Source of the DNA: CAZHYV01 sp964537055
Lineage (GTDB): Bacteria; Myxococcota_A; Polyangia; Palsa-1104; JAEUJZ01
NCBI GenBank assembly: GCA_964537055.1
Contig: CAZHYV010000015.1
Location: 1-12,687, forward strand
Length of the DNA stretch: 12,687 bases
Direction of reading: 5' to 3'
The translations under genes and the position numbers were made by a program. How positions within the stretch are numbered: position 1 is the stretch's first letter; each line of letters begins with the position of its first letter. Under the pieces are notes generated by a model that was given only the letters and a program-made list of their open reading frames with translations, searched no databases and had not been told where the DNA came from. Below are positions 1 through 5,849 of this stretch, piece by piece.

Positions 1-109
1 TGCGACCGCGAGGACCCAGGGTCACTTTTACCGCGTCTGCGAGCTTGTTTACGCCTGAAAGCAGGCGGGATCTTGCAATTTCATCGAAAAAAATATCTTT
101 TGCGGCCAT
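1..109 (-). CDS. groEL: Chaperonin GroEL, N-terminal fragment (gene runs off the window)
   Basis: This is the 60 kDa chaperonin subunit, which forms the double-ring ATP-driven folding chamber in the cytoplasm. Only about 36 codons are present. They read MAAKDIFFDEIARSRLLSGV and continue into a V-T-L-G-P-(R/K)-G-R stretch, the conserved GroEL N-terminal region that includes the first nucleotide-binding loop. The start is the ATG at 109, because an AAGGAG ribosome-binding site (115-120) sits 5 bases upstream. Another ATG at 113 is in a different frame. The gap to the groES stop is only 15 bases, so the two genes form the usual groES-groEL operon under the same CIRCE-controlled promoter. The truncation is only the window edge. 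Confidence 0.95.
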   Translation of the reverse strand, partial: MAAKDIFFDEIARSRLLSGVNKLADAVKVTLGPRGR

Positions 110-124
110 ACATTCTCCTTGTTG

Positions 125-427
125 TTATGCGTTCTCGATAATTCCTAGAATTTCATCTTCTCTAAGGATCAAGTGATCGGTGCCATCTACTTTAATTTCT
201 GATCCAGCATACTTACCAAACAAAACGCGATCACCAGTCTTAATATCCATCGGACGCACTTTGCCATTTTCTAAAGGTTTGCCAGCGCCTAAAGAAATGA
301 CGATTCCCTGAGCAGGCTTTTCTTTTGCACTATCAGGAATGAAAAGACCCCCTTTGGTCATTGGCTCTTCTTCTACACGCTTTACCAAGACTCTGTCTTG
401 AAGGGGACGAACTTTGGTCGAATTCAT
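125..427 (-). CDS. groES: Co-chaperonin GroES
   Basis: GroES is the 10 kDa heptameric lid of the GroEL chamber. The protein is 100 residues, normal for the family. It has the conserved VRPLQDRVLVKR start, a mobile loop around residues 20-38 (EEPMTKGGLFIPDSAKEKP) that contacts GroEL, the G-D-x-V-L-F-G-K-Y-(A/S)-G strand, and the terminal LREDEILGII. The reading frame stays open upstream to 547, but the start is set at 427: an AAGGAG (433-438) lies 5 bases before this ATG, and the extra upstream residues do not resemble GroES and would run through the CIRCE operator. It is transcribed with groEL, and HrcA repression is expected through the operator at 513-539. Confidence 0.97.
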   Translation of the reverse strand: MNSTKVRPLQDRVLVKRVEEEPMTKGGLFIPDSAKEKPAQGIVISLGAGKPLENGKVRPMDIKTGDRVLFGKYAGSEIKVDGTDHLILREDEILGIIENA

Positions 428-512
428 AAAATCTCCTTTTTGTTTAAAACTTGGCACACATCTCTCAATATTGCTCTGGCAACATCGAGGGAGGGAAATG
501 CCCCAGTAAATT

Positions 513-539
513 TTAGCACTCTTCTTAGACAAGTGCTGA
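513..539. promoter_or_regulatory. CIRCE operator (HrcA binding site) upstream of groES
   Basis: The sequence is TTAGCACTC, nine bases, then AAGTGCTGA. The consensus CIRCE is TTAGCACTC-N9-GAGTGCTAA, so one arm is perfect and the other matches at 7 of 9 positions with the exact spacer length. It lies 86 bases upstream of the groES start and just downstream of the candidate promoter, where bound HrcA would block transcription. CIRCE and HrcA repression of groESL is well established in many bacteria; activity of this copy is inferred. Confidence 0.9.
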
Positions 540-547
540 TATGGCAC

Positions 548-575
548 ATCATAAACACAACTTTAGTTCACGCAA
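548..575 (-). promoter_or_regulatory. Candidate sigma-70 promoter of groES-groEL
   Basis: On the minus strand a TTGCGT box (570-575) is followed after 16 bases by TATGAT (548-553). The -10 box matches consensus at 5 of 6 positions; the -35 is weak. The predicted start of transcription falls at the near edge of the CIRCE element, the usual arrangement for HrcA-controlled operons, and this position supports the call more than the box scores do. Confidence 0.5.
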
Positions 576-623
576 GAGTTTTTGTTAGAAAAGGGCAGGG
601 TGGGAAAAATCTGCGCACTTGTT

Positions 624-637
624 CACGTAGCACGTAG
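624..637. repeat. Two tandem copies of a 7-base unit
   Basis: CACGTAG occurs twice directly in tandem in the gap between the groES promoter and the DUF4177-like gene. The rest of this roughly 160-base gap holds no gene I can support. A good ribosome-binding site (AGGAGG at 712-717) stands before an ATG at 722 whose next codon is TAA, so it starts nothing. Confidence 0.6.
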
Positions 638-734
638 GAGGAAGAGAATCTACCCAAAAGAGTCTAAAAATGAGGGCTAAGCTTTACTCCCCTGAAAGGA
701 TGACGCTACTTAGGAGGCTTGATGTAAAACATCC

Positions 735-965
735 TCAATTTGTCATTGTATCGTGTGTATTTTCCTCGTCATCCTCTTCATATTCTTCTTCTAACTCAGG
801 GACCATAGTGAAGATCACAAAGGCTAAGGTTGGACGACGATTTGATTCAGGGGTTACAAACTGAAATCCATCAAAGTCCCATCCTTGAGAAACCCATTCG
901 TTCACAATCAACTCTAACTTTTCTGCTGTTACTTCTTCGGTTTCAATAATTTTATAGACAGGCAT
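735..965 (-). CDS. Small DUF4177-like protein with an acidic tail
   Basis: This is a 76-residue cytoplasmic protein with no signal peptide. Residues 3-55 (YKIIETEEVTAEKLELIVNE, then W-x-x-x-G-W-D-F-D-G-x-Q-F-V) look like the small DUF4177 fold: a V-Y-K-type first strand, a helix that ends in a tryptophan followed by a G-W pair, then strands. Residues 56-70 are strongly acidic (ELEEEYEEDDEE). The S-R-R-P-(S/T)-(M/L)-A-F segment is a pattern I associate with deltaproteobacterial and myxobacterial members, which are of unknown function. The ATG at 965 follows a GGAAGGG ribosome-binding site. It is divergent from the lipoprotein gene at 1136. Coding status is well supported by family resemblance; no biochemical role can be given. 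Confidence 0.8.
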   Translation of the reverse strand: MPVYKIIETEEVTAEKLELIVNEWVSQGWDFDGFQFVTPESNRRPTLAFVIFTMVPELEEEYEEDDEENTHDTMTN

Positions 966-1000
966 TTACACCCTTCCAATTCACTAATTTAGGGGGCATT

Positions 1001-1023
1001 CAGGGCTTTTAAGAAAAGCCCTG
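1001..1023. repeat. Perfect 10-bp inverted repeat with a 3-base loop
   Basis: CAGGGCTTTT, AAG, AAAAGCCCTG form a perfect hairpin in the divergent intergenic region between the DUF4177-like gene (starts 965) and the lipoprotein gene (starts 1136). There is no U-tract on either strand, so it does not look like an intrinsic terminator. It lies upstream of both genes and could be a protein-binding site or part of a 5' leader of the minus-strand gene. Confidence 0.75.
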
Positions 1024-1084
1024 CCTCACCGCGCGTTTGAATGATATACTCATTTTTTCTTTTCGCAAGGGAGGAAACTTTCAA

Positions 1085-1113
1085 TTGGACAGAAAATATA
1101 ATTTTGCTATGCT
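1085..1113 (+). promoter_or_regulatory. Candidate sigma-70 promoter of the YiiG-like lipoprotein
   Basis: TTGGAC (1085-1090) and TATGCT (1108-1113) are separated by exactly 17 bases, in an A+T-rich stretch directly before the ribosome-binding site of the gene at 1136. Both boxes are imperfect. A TATAAT also lies inside the spacer at 1097-1102, but has no good -35 partner. Confidence 0.45.
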
Positions 1114-1135
1114 GCGAACAAGGAGACACTTGCAA

Positions 1136-2275
1136 ATGAAAAAGATTTTCCAATTAGGTCTATGTACACTCTTTTTATTTAATTTTATTGATTGTAAAAA
1201 AGGCACAGATTCCCCTCCACCTCTTCCTGTAGATGGGAAAGGAAATCTTAACTCCCCTGCAAAACCAACAAGTGATAAACCATCGAATACCAAACCAGCA
1301 AATGGGAATGGGCGTCCTGCTTCAGGGCAGCCTTCACCCGTGGCTTCTAATAAAGATTCGAACGATCTCTCGTCTTCGGAAGATCTTACTGATAAATTTA
1401 ATAATTACGTCGGCTGTATCAATAGTTTTTCTGAAAGCGTATTAAGAAGCTACAGACGGTATACAAGCTGGTGTAACAAGGCTTGTGAAAAGAACGGTCC
1501 TACCGGAAAAGAAACATACATTACCTATGGGCTTTATCAGATGAGCGACCCATCACAATGTCTTAAGAAGATCCAAGAGGCTAACGCGATGAGACCTTCT
1601 CTTCCTGAAGTGGAAAAAGCTGCTTCTGCGTATGGAGATGCCTTGAAAAATCTGTACCCCGTTGTAAAAGAAGCCTATGAATATTACGACCAAAAAAACT
1701 ACCAGGATGATCAAGGTGCCAAAGGACAAAATCTTCATCCAAAGCTTCTTGCAGGTTGGAGAGCCTTTGTAATGGCTGATCATCTCTTCCAGGAGCAGAT
1801 CGACATTCTCGAGGATAAGAACCAAGCTGAGGAAGTGGCTCGCTTAGAAAAAAGTCTAGGCCGTACGTTTCCATTCCTGCGAGGAAGTATTATGATAAAA
1901 GCAAAAGCTGTTCTGAAGGCAGCCGATGCAGAAAAAATGGATGAGGCTTCTCTCTCAACATTAACCCAAAAGATTGAAGATTTTGAAAAAGTAGTAAACG
2001 AGCTTAATGAGTACGTAGATTATACGAAGCATCCTGAACGAAAAGAGCAGATGGATAAGGTTGTAGGGTCTTCCTCCTTCATTAGTAGCAGTAAGGACTT
2101 CTTAAAGGCTGCGAAAGGATTAATGAGGCACTACCGTGATAAGACGAAAATTACTGCTCCCCCAGCAATGACAGAAAATGGAATGATAGAGGGAACGATC
2201 CAAAACGTGCTTAAAGAGTACAATGAGCTGATCCGAGACTCTAACAATATCCATTACCTGCCTAATTTTAGATAG
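1136..2275 (+). CDS. YiiG/DUF3829-family lipoprotein
   Basis: This is a 379-residue predicted lipoprotein, an outer or periplasmic envelope component of unknown biochemical role. Residues 1-19 form a signal peptide (MKKIFQLGLCTLFLFNFID) and Cys20 is the probable lipidation site, although the lipobox F-I-D-C is poor. Residues 21 to about 80 are a low-complexity linker rich in Pro, Ser, Asn and Lys. The remainder matches the DUF3829 (E. coli YiiG) pattern: a C-I-N-S-F-S-E start, a G-P-T-G-K-E segment, then YYDQKNYQDD followed by K-G-x-x-L-H-P-K-L, and a largely helical end. The start at 1136 is chosen because AAGGAG lies 10 bases upstream and the signal peptide begins here; the frame is open to 1037 without a better start. 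Alone after its own promoter. Confidence 0.85.
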   Translation: MKKIFQLGLCTLFLFNFIDCKKGTDSPPPLPVDGKGNLNSPAKPTSDKPSNTKPANGNGRPASGQPSPVASNKDSNDLSSSEDLTDKFNNYVGCINSFSESVLRSYRRYTSWCNKACEKNGPTGKETYITYGLYQMSDPSQCLKKIQEANAMRPSLPEVEKAASAYGDALKNLYPVVKEAYEYYDQKNYQDDQGAKGQNLHPKLLAGWRAFVMADHLFQEQIDILEDKNQAEEVARLEKSLGRTFPFLRGSIMIKAKAVLKAADAEKMDEASLSTLTQKIEDFEKVVNELNEYVDYTKHPERKEQMDKVVGSSSFISSSKDFLKAAKGLMRHYRDKTKITAPPAMTENGMIEGTIQNVLKEYNELIRDSNNIHYLPNFR

Positions 2276-2323
2276 TTGGCCGCACGAGTTCATCACAAAT
2301 TTCCTCGTTTTCCGTGCTTCATT

Positions 2324-2352
2324 CATGCGGATCGGATAAACTCATCCGCATG
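2324..2352. repeat. 9-bp inverted repeat that includes the acyl-CoA dehydrogenase start codon
   Basis: CATGCGGAT and ATCCGCATG are perfect inverted copies separated by 11 bases. The right arm contains the ATG at 2350. In mRNA this would form a hairpin that sequesters the start codon. As DNA it could be an operator. Neither role is proven. Confidence 0.7.
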
Positions 2353-4128
2353 AACCCTCAGCCCTCTCAAGCTTCCCCATCTTCTAAAGTAGATGCTTCG
2401 TCTAAGCCCAGTTTTATGAAGTCCCTCTTTGCTGGTACGTTCGAGGGCTCCTGGATCGATCCTTACCCATCCGTTCCTAAAGAAGAGCAGGAGCTCATCG
2501 AGATGATGCTTTCATCCATTCGGGAATTTTACAAACGTCACGTGGATAGTGCAAAAATTGATAAAGAGGCAAAAATCCCAAAAGAGGTTATCGAAGAGAT
2601 GAAAGAACTGGGACTCTTCGGGCTAACCATTCCTATGCAGTATGGAGGTCTTGGCCTCTCTACGATGGGATATGCAAGGATTATGGAAGAGATCGGGGGG
2701 ATGGATGCCTCCCTCTCAGTAACGTTAGCTGCGCATAACTCGATTGGTCTCAAAGGCCTTTTGCTTTATGGCACGGAAGAACAGAAGCAAAAATATTTGC
2801 CCCGTCTAGCAAAGGGAGAAATGATTGCAGCATTCGCCTTGACCGAGCCCAGTGCAGGTAGTGATGCAGCTAGTTTACAGATGAAGGCAGAATTAGATCA
2901 AAGTGGAACCAAGTATGTCCTCAATGGAACCAAAATTTGGATCAGCAACGGGGAAATTGCAGATCTATTCACTGTGTTTGCTCAGACTATGGACCCAGAC
3001 TCACCAACGGAGAAAAAGATTACGGCGTTTTTGGTCGAGCGTGCCTTTGGGGTACGCTGCGGACCCTCAGAGCACAAATTGGGAATTCGAGGAAGTATGA
3101 CGAACGCCCTGTATTTTGAAGAGGTTTCGGTTCCGAAGGAAAATCTCCTGGGAGAGCTAGGCCGTGGTTTCAAGGCAGCCATGGGGATTCTCAACAATGG
3201 CAGACTTGGGCTTGCGGCCATTACGCTAGGCGCATGTAAAAAAATGATTCAACTCTCGGTGGCCCATGTGAATGAGAGGCAAGCCTTTGGCAAACTCATC
3301 CGGGAGTTTGATCAGATCAAAGAAAAAATTGCACGGATGATGGCAGAAACGTTTGCCTTGGAATCGATGACCTACCTTACGGCAGCGATGATAGATAGAG
3401 GGAAGCTCGACTACTCGATCGAGGGGGCCTTATGCAAAATTTATGGCAGCGAGACCCTATGGATGGTCGCCAATGAGTCCCTACAAATCGCCGCAGGGTC
3501 GGGTTACATGCAGGAATACCCTTACGAGCGGTTGCTCAGGGATAGCCGCATTGCTATGATCTTCGAGGGCACCAATGAAATTTTGAGGAGCTTTGTTGCC
3601 CTAACTGGAATGAAAGATGCAGGAACGAATCTGAAAGCGCTTACATCCATCCTCAAATCTCCTCTAAAAAATCGGAAAAGCCTACTGAAGCTTTTAGGCA
3701 AGGAAGTCCGCTTGTATCTGAAAAAAGATTCATTCAAAGAGATGCCTGCTCGCTTACAACAGGCAAACCAGATGTTTGCAAAGCACGCTTCCCTTTTTTC
3801 TTCGCTGGTCAATAAGGCTTTAAGAAAACATGGTTCTGCTGTGGTAGAGAACCAATTTATTCAAAGCCATCTAGCTGATATGGCAATTACGCTTTACGGT
3901 CTTTTGGCAAGCCTTTCTCGGACAAAACAGGATATTAAACAACGAGGTGAGCAAGCGTCTGAGCGGGAGATTCAACTATGCACATCCTTTGCAGATCTTG
4001 CCCAAAAGCAGTTCATTCGGCAACGGGGGAACTTTTACCTCACGAGAGAACAAAGGATCCGGGACGTAGCATCGATCGCCTACCAGGATGGAAAGTATCT
4101 GCCGGATATCCTCACTTCATCCCTGTAA
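2350..4128 (+). CDS. Acyl-CoA dehydrogenase, VLCAD/ACAD9 type
   Basis: This FAD-dependent enzyme would oxidise fatty acyl-CoA to trans-2-enoyl-CoA in the first step of beta-oxidation. At 592 residues it is longer than the roughly 380-residue common acyl-CoA dehydrogenases. It follows the very-long-chain architecture: a short lead (F-M-K-S-L-F-A-G-x-F, then PYPSVPKEE), the helical N-terminal domain with Y-G-G-L-G-L, the beta domain with A-F-A-L-T-E-P-S-A-G-S-D-A-A and W-I-S-N-G, the FAD helical domain, and an extra C-terminal helical domain. The catalytic glutamate is Glu406 in I-F-E-G-T-N-E-I-L. VLCAD prefers long chains; that this one does is inferred from similarity. The start is uncertain: no good ribosome-binding site precedes the ATG at 2350, a GTG at 2314 would add 12 residues, and an ATG at 2416 would shorten it. 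It ends 18 bases before the convergent sspB. Confidence 0.92.
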   Translation: MNPQPSQASPSSKVDASSKPSFMKSLFAGTFEGSWIDPYPSVPKEEQELIEMMLSSIREFYKRHVDSAKIDKEAKIPKEVIEEMKELGLFGLTIPMQYGGLGLSTMGYARIMEEIGGMDASLSVTLAAHNSIGLKGLLLYGTEEQKQKYLPRLAKGEMIAAFALTEPSAGSDAASLQMKAELDQSGTKYVLNGTKIWISNGEIADLFTVFAQTMDPDSPTEKKITAFLVERAFGVRCGPSEHKLGIRGSMTNALYFEEVSVPKENLLGELGRGFKAAMGILNNGRLGLAAITLGACKKMIQLSVAHVNERQAFGKLIREFDQIKEKIARMMAETFALESMTYLTAAMIDRGKLDYSIEGALCKIYGSETLWMVANESLQIAAGSGYMQEYPYERLLRDSRIAMIFEGTNEILRSFVALTGMKDAGTNLKALTSILKSPLKNRKSLLKLLGKEVRLYLKKDSFKEMPARLQQANQMFAKHASLFSSLVNKALRKHGSAVVENQFIQSHLADMAITLYGLLASLSRTKQDIKQRGEQASEREIQLCTSFADLAQKQFIRQRGNFYLTREQRIRDVASIAYQDGKYLPDILTSSL

Positions 4129-4146
4129 TTTCCTCAGCGTGTCCTT

Positions 4147-4638
4147 TCAATCAACCAGCTTTAAATAGGTCGGCCTTGCCTTTGTATTCGTAGTTTGTGC
4201 CTCGGGTGGGGGGGCTTTCACTTTTTCAGGCTTTGGCTGTGACGAGGTTGGATGCAAGAGTAGTTCTAAATCGGGCGGAATGTCTCGGGGCCAGACTTGC
4301 ATCCTCTCATCTCCATCTGTGATTGCGAAAACAGCATCCCAGGGGACAAAGGTCTCAAAGGGCGCCTGATGAAAGGTAAGCGTCGCAAAAATTCCAGCTT
4401 CATTTACCAGCAGATCGCGAATAGGAATTGGCATTTGATGGCCATACTGGAGGACAATATGGGTCTCTTGTTTCAGGTATTCGGGCAAATCAACCCCATT
4501 GATCCTGGGATCCAAAAATACAGAGACCCAAGCCGACTCAAGCAGCTTCTGCATCCACATATATTTCATCTGTGACATACAAGTATTCGTAGACGCTTTA
4601 CCTATGAAATGCAAGGACGAGTTAAGGGGAAAATACAT
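4147..4638 (-). CDS. sspB: ClpXP adaptor SspB (stringent starvation protein B)
   Basis: SspB binds ssrA-tagged and other substrates and delivers them to the ClpXP protease. Residues 29-120 match the family: a short helix (MQKLLESAW), a V-F-L-D-P-R strand, I-V-L-Q-Y-G-H with P-I-P-I, A-T-L-T-F, the conserved F-V-P-W-(D/S)-A-V and V-W-P-x-D. A proline- and lysine-rich flexible linker follows. The last residues R-P-T-Y-L-K-L-V-D resemble the C-terminal ClpX-binding motif, so both halves of the adaptor function look intact. The start at 4638 is supported by GGGGAG (4647-4652) 8 bases upstream and adds about 28 residues before the family core. Internal ATGs at 4578, 4569, 4560 and 4554 have no ribosome-binding site but fit the usual family start better. 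Single gene, divergent from the LRR gene. Confidence 0.9.
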   Translation of the reverse strand: MYFPLNSSLHFIGKASTNTCMSQMKYMWMQKLLESAWVSVFLDPRINGVDLPEYLKQETHIVLQYGHQMPIPIRDLLVNEAGIFATLTFHQAPFETFVPWDAVFAITDGDERMQVWPRDIPPDLELLLHPTSSQPKPEKVKAPPPEAQTTNTKARPTYLKLVD

Positions 4639-4698
4639 TTAACTGTCTCCCCTAGATTCTTCAGCTTATCCAAACGCTTAGAAGCCCCTTCTCTTTTC

Positions 4699-4726
4699 TT
4701 GATTGCATCCTAATGAAACTTATGAC
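4699..4726 (+). promoter_or_regulatory. Candidate promoter of the LRR lipoprotein gene
   Basis: TTGATT (4699-4704) and TATGAC (4721-4726) are 16 bases apart, in the divergent region between sspB and the LRR gene. Each box matches consensus at 4 of 6 positions. The position, about 35 bases before the start codon, is reasonable. Confidence 0.35.
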
Positions 4727-4760
4727 ACATGTATGGTTTGTGACCACATTGGAGACTCCT

Positions 4761-5744
4761 ATGAAAATGAATCGATCTATGTTTGTTTTGTCTATTATTT
4801 TACTTTTAGGCGCTTGCGAGGAGAGACCACTCCCTCCACCTCAGGTTAGCGAAATTCGCTCTGCTCTCTGCATGGCTCCTTCTGCAGAATATAAGGCGCT
4901 TGAAAATCTGTATAACAAAAATACAGGCTGGAGCACAGGTGTCACCTCGACTTGGCTGACCAGCTGTAATGTTTGTACGTGGCAAGGTGTGTCTTGTGAC
5001 GGGCTTGGAAGAGTAAGCTTGTTAGAGCTATCTAATGAAGGGATTACAGAAGTTCCAAAAGAGACGCTGCCATCGCTACGCTACCTTTTGGGAGTCAATC
5101 TGTCTAAGAATAAAATCACCAAGCTTGAACCAGAGATGTTTAAAGGGATGAGATGGTTACAATCTGTAGATCTTTCCGATAATCAGATCTCTATGCTGCC
5201 AGATTATCTCTTTTCTAATCTTCCTGAACTTTATGCAGTTTACTTAGATAAGAACCAACTTTCCTCCATCCCCAGCCTCTCCTTTGTGAACTTGGCAAAA
5301 CTCATGGAACTAGAGCTTTCTAACAACCAGCTCATGAGCCTCAATGCAGATGCTTTTACAAATTTTCCCACTTTGACAGGGATCTATCTAGAGAATAACC
5401 AGCTCGCTTCGATTTCACCTACCCAATTCCAAGGACTTGTGAACTTGAAGAGATTAAACCTTAGCAAAAATCCGTTGACTGCTTTATCCGAAGATCTTCT
5501 GAAAGGCCTCGCCCAGTTAGAGACGCTATCACTCAGCAATACTAGGCTAACCGAGCTAAGCTACAACTTTCTTATCGATTCTGCTTCTAGTCTCAAAAGT
5601 TTAATACTTGAGCAGAATCTGAGCCTAGAATGGATGGTTCCTCATTATTTCTGCCCTCGCGGAAAAAATATAACCATCTCTATCAAAGGAAGCCCCAAAG
5701 CGGTTCTTGGGTACTGCCCTTCTAGACCTATTGCCTATCCTTAA
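4761..5744 (+). CDS. Leucine-rich-repeat lipoprotein with a plant-type N-terminal cap
   Basis: This is a 327-residue predicted surface or periplasmic lipoprotein; LRR domains bind proteins, and the partner is unknown. The signal peptide ends in the good lipobox L-G-A-C with Cys19. After a proline-rich spacer, residues 42-82 resemble the LRRNT_2 cap typical of plant receptor kinases: A-L-x-x-L-Y, then T-G-W, W-L, and W-Q-G-V-x-C with Cys69, Cys72 and Cys79. About nine repeats of 24 residues follow (85-290) with the pattern L-x-x-L-x-L-S-x-N-x-L-x-x-(L/I)-x-x-x-x-F-x-x-L. The last repeats are degenerate. Cys298 and Cys319 near the end could form a disulfide closing the C-terminal side. The start at 4761 has GGAG (4751-4754) 6 bases upstream; the frame is open to 4713 but the signal peptide starts here. 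Divergent from sspB; no visible partner gene. Confidence 0.88.
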   Translation: MKMNRSMFVLSIILLLGACEERPLPPPQVSEIRSALCMAPSAEYKALENLYNKNTGWSTGVTSTWLTSCNVCTWQGVSCDGLGRVSLLELSNEGITEVPKETLPSLRYLLGVNLSKNKITKLEPEMFKGMRWLQSVDLSDNQISMLPDYLFSNLPELYAVYLDKNQLSSIPSLSFVNLAKLMELELSNNQLMSLNADAFTNFPTLTGIYLENNQLASISPTQFQGLVNLKRLNLSKNPLTALSEDLLKGLAQLETLSLSNTRLTELSYNFLIDSASSLKSLILEQNLSLEWMVPHYFCPRGKNITISIKGSPKAVLGYCPSRPIAYP

Positions 5745-5849
5745 TCGGATTGGCCTTCTGGCTCGCTGATGGCCCTAAACAGCGATGCTTTCCATTCCCT
5801 CATCATAGAAAAGTATTGCGCTTCTGCAGGAAGTATGTACATAAACGTC

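Noticed and set aside
398..637. Plus-strand open frame of 79 codons opposite groES and its promoter
   Set aside because: It covers the groES start, the CIRCE element and the promoter, has no family resemblance, and is explained as the complement of real features.
712..733. AGGAGG followed by ATG TAA and a GATGT-AAA-ACATC hairpin
   Set aside because: The frame closes after one codon and the 5-bp hairpin has no U-tract, so neither a gene nor a terminator is supported.
670..864. Plus-strand frame rich in serine opposite the DUF4177-like gene
   Set aside because: The serine run is the complement of the acidic Glu/Asp tail codons of the minus-strand gene.
1553..1874. Two minus-strand open frames inside the YiiG-like gene
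   Set aside because: They are shadows; the plus frame has a clear family pattern, signal peptide and ribosome-binding site.
2281..2320. Possible terminator after the YiiG-like gene (GCACG with CGTGC)
   Set aside because: Only 5 base pairs with a long loop and no T-run.
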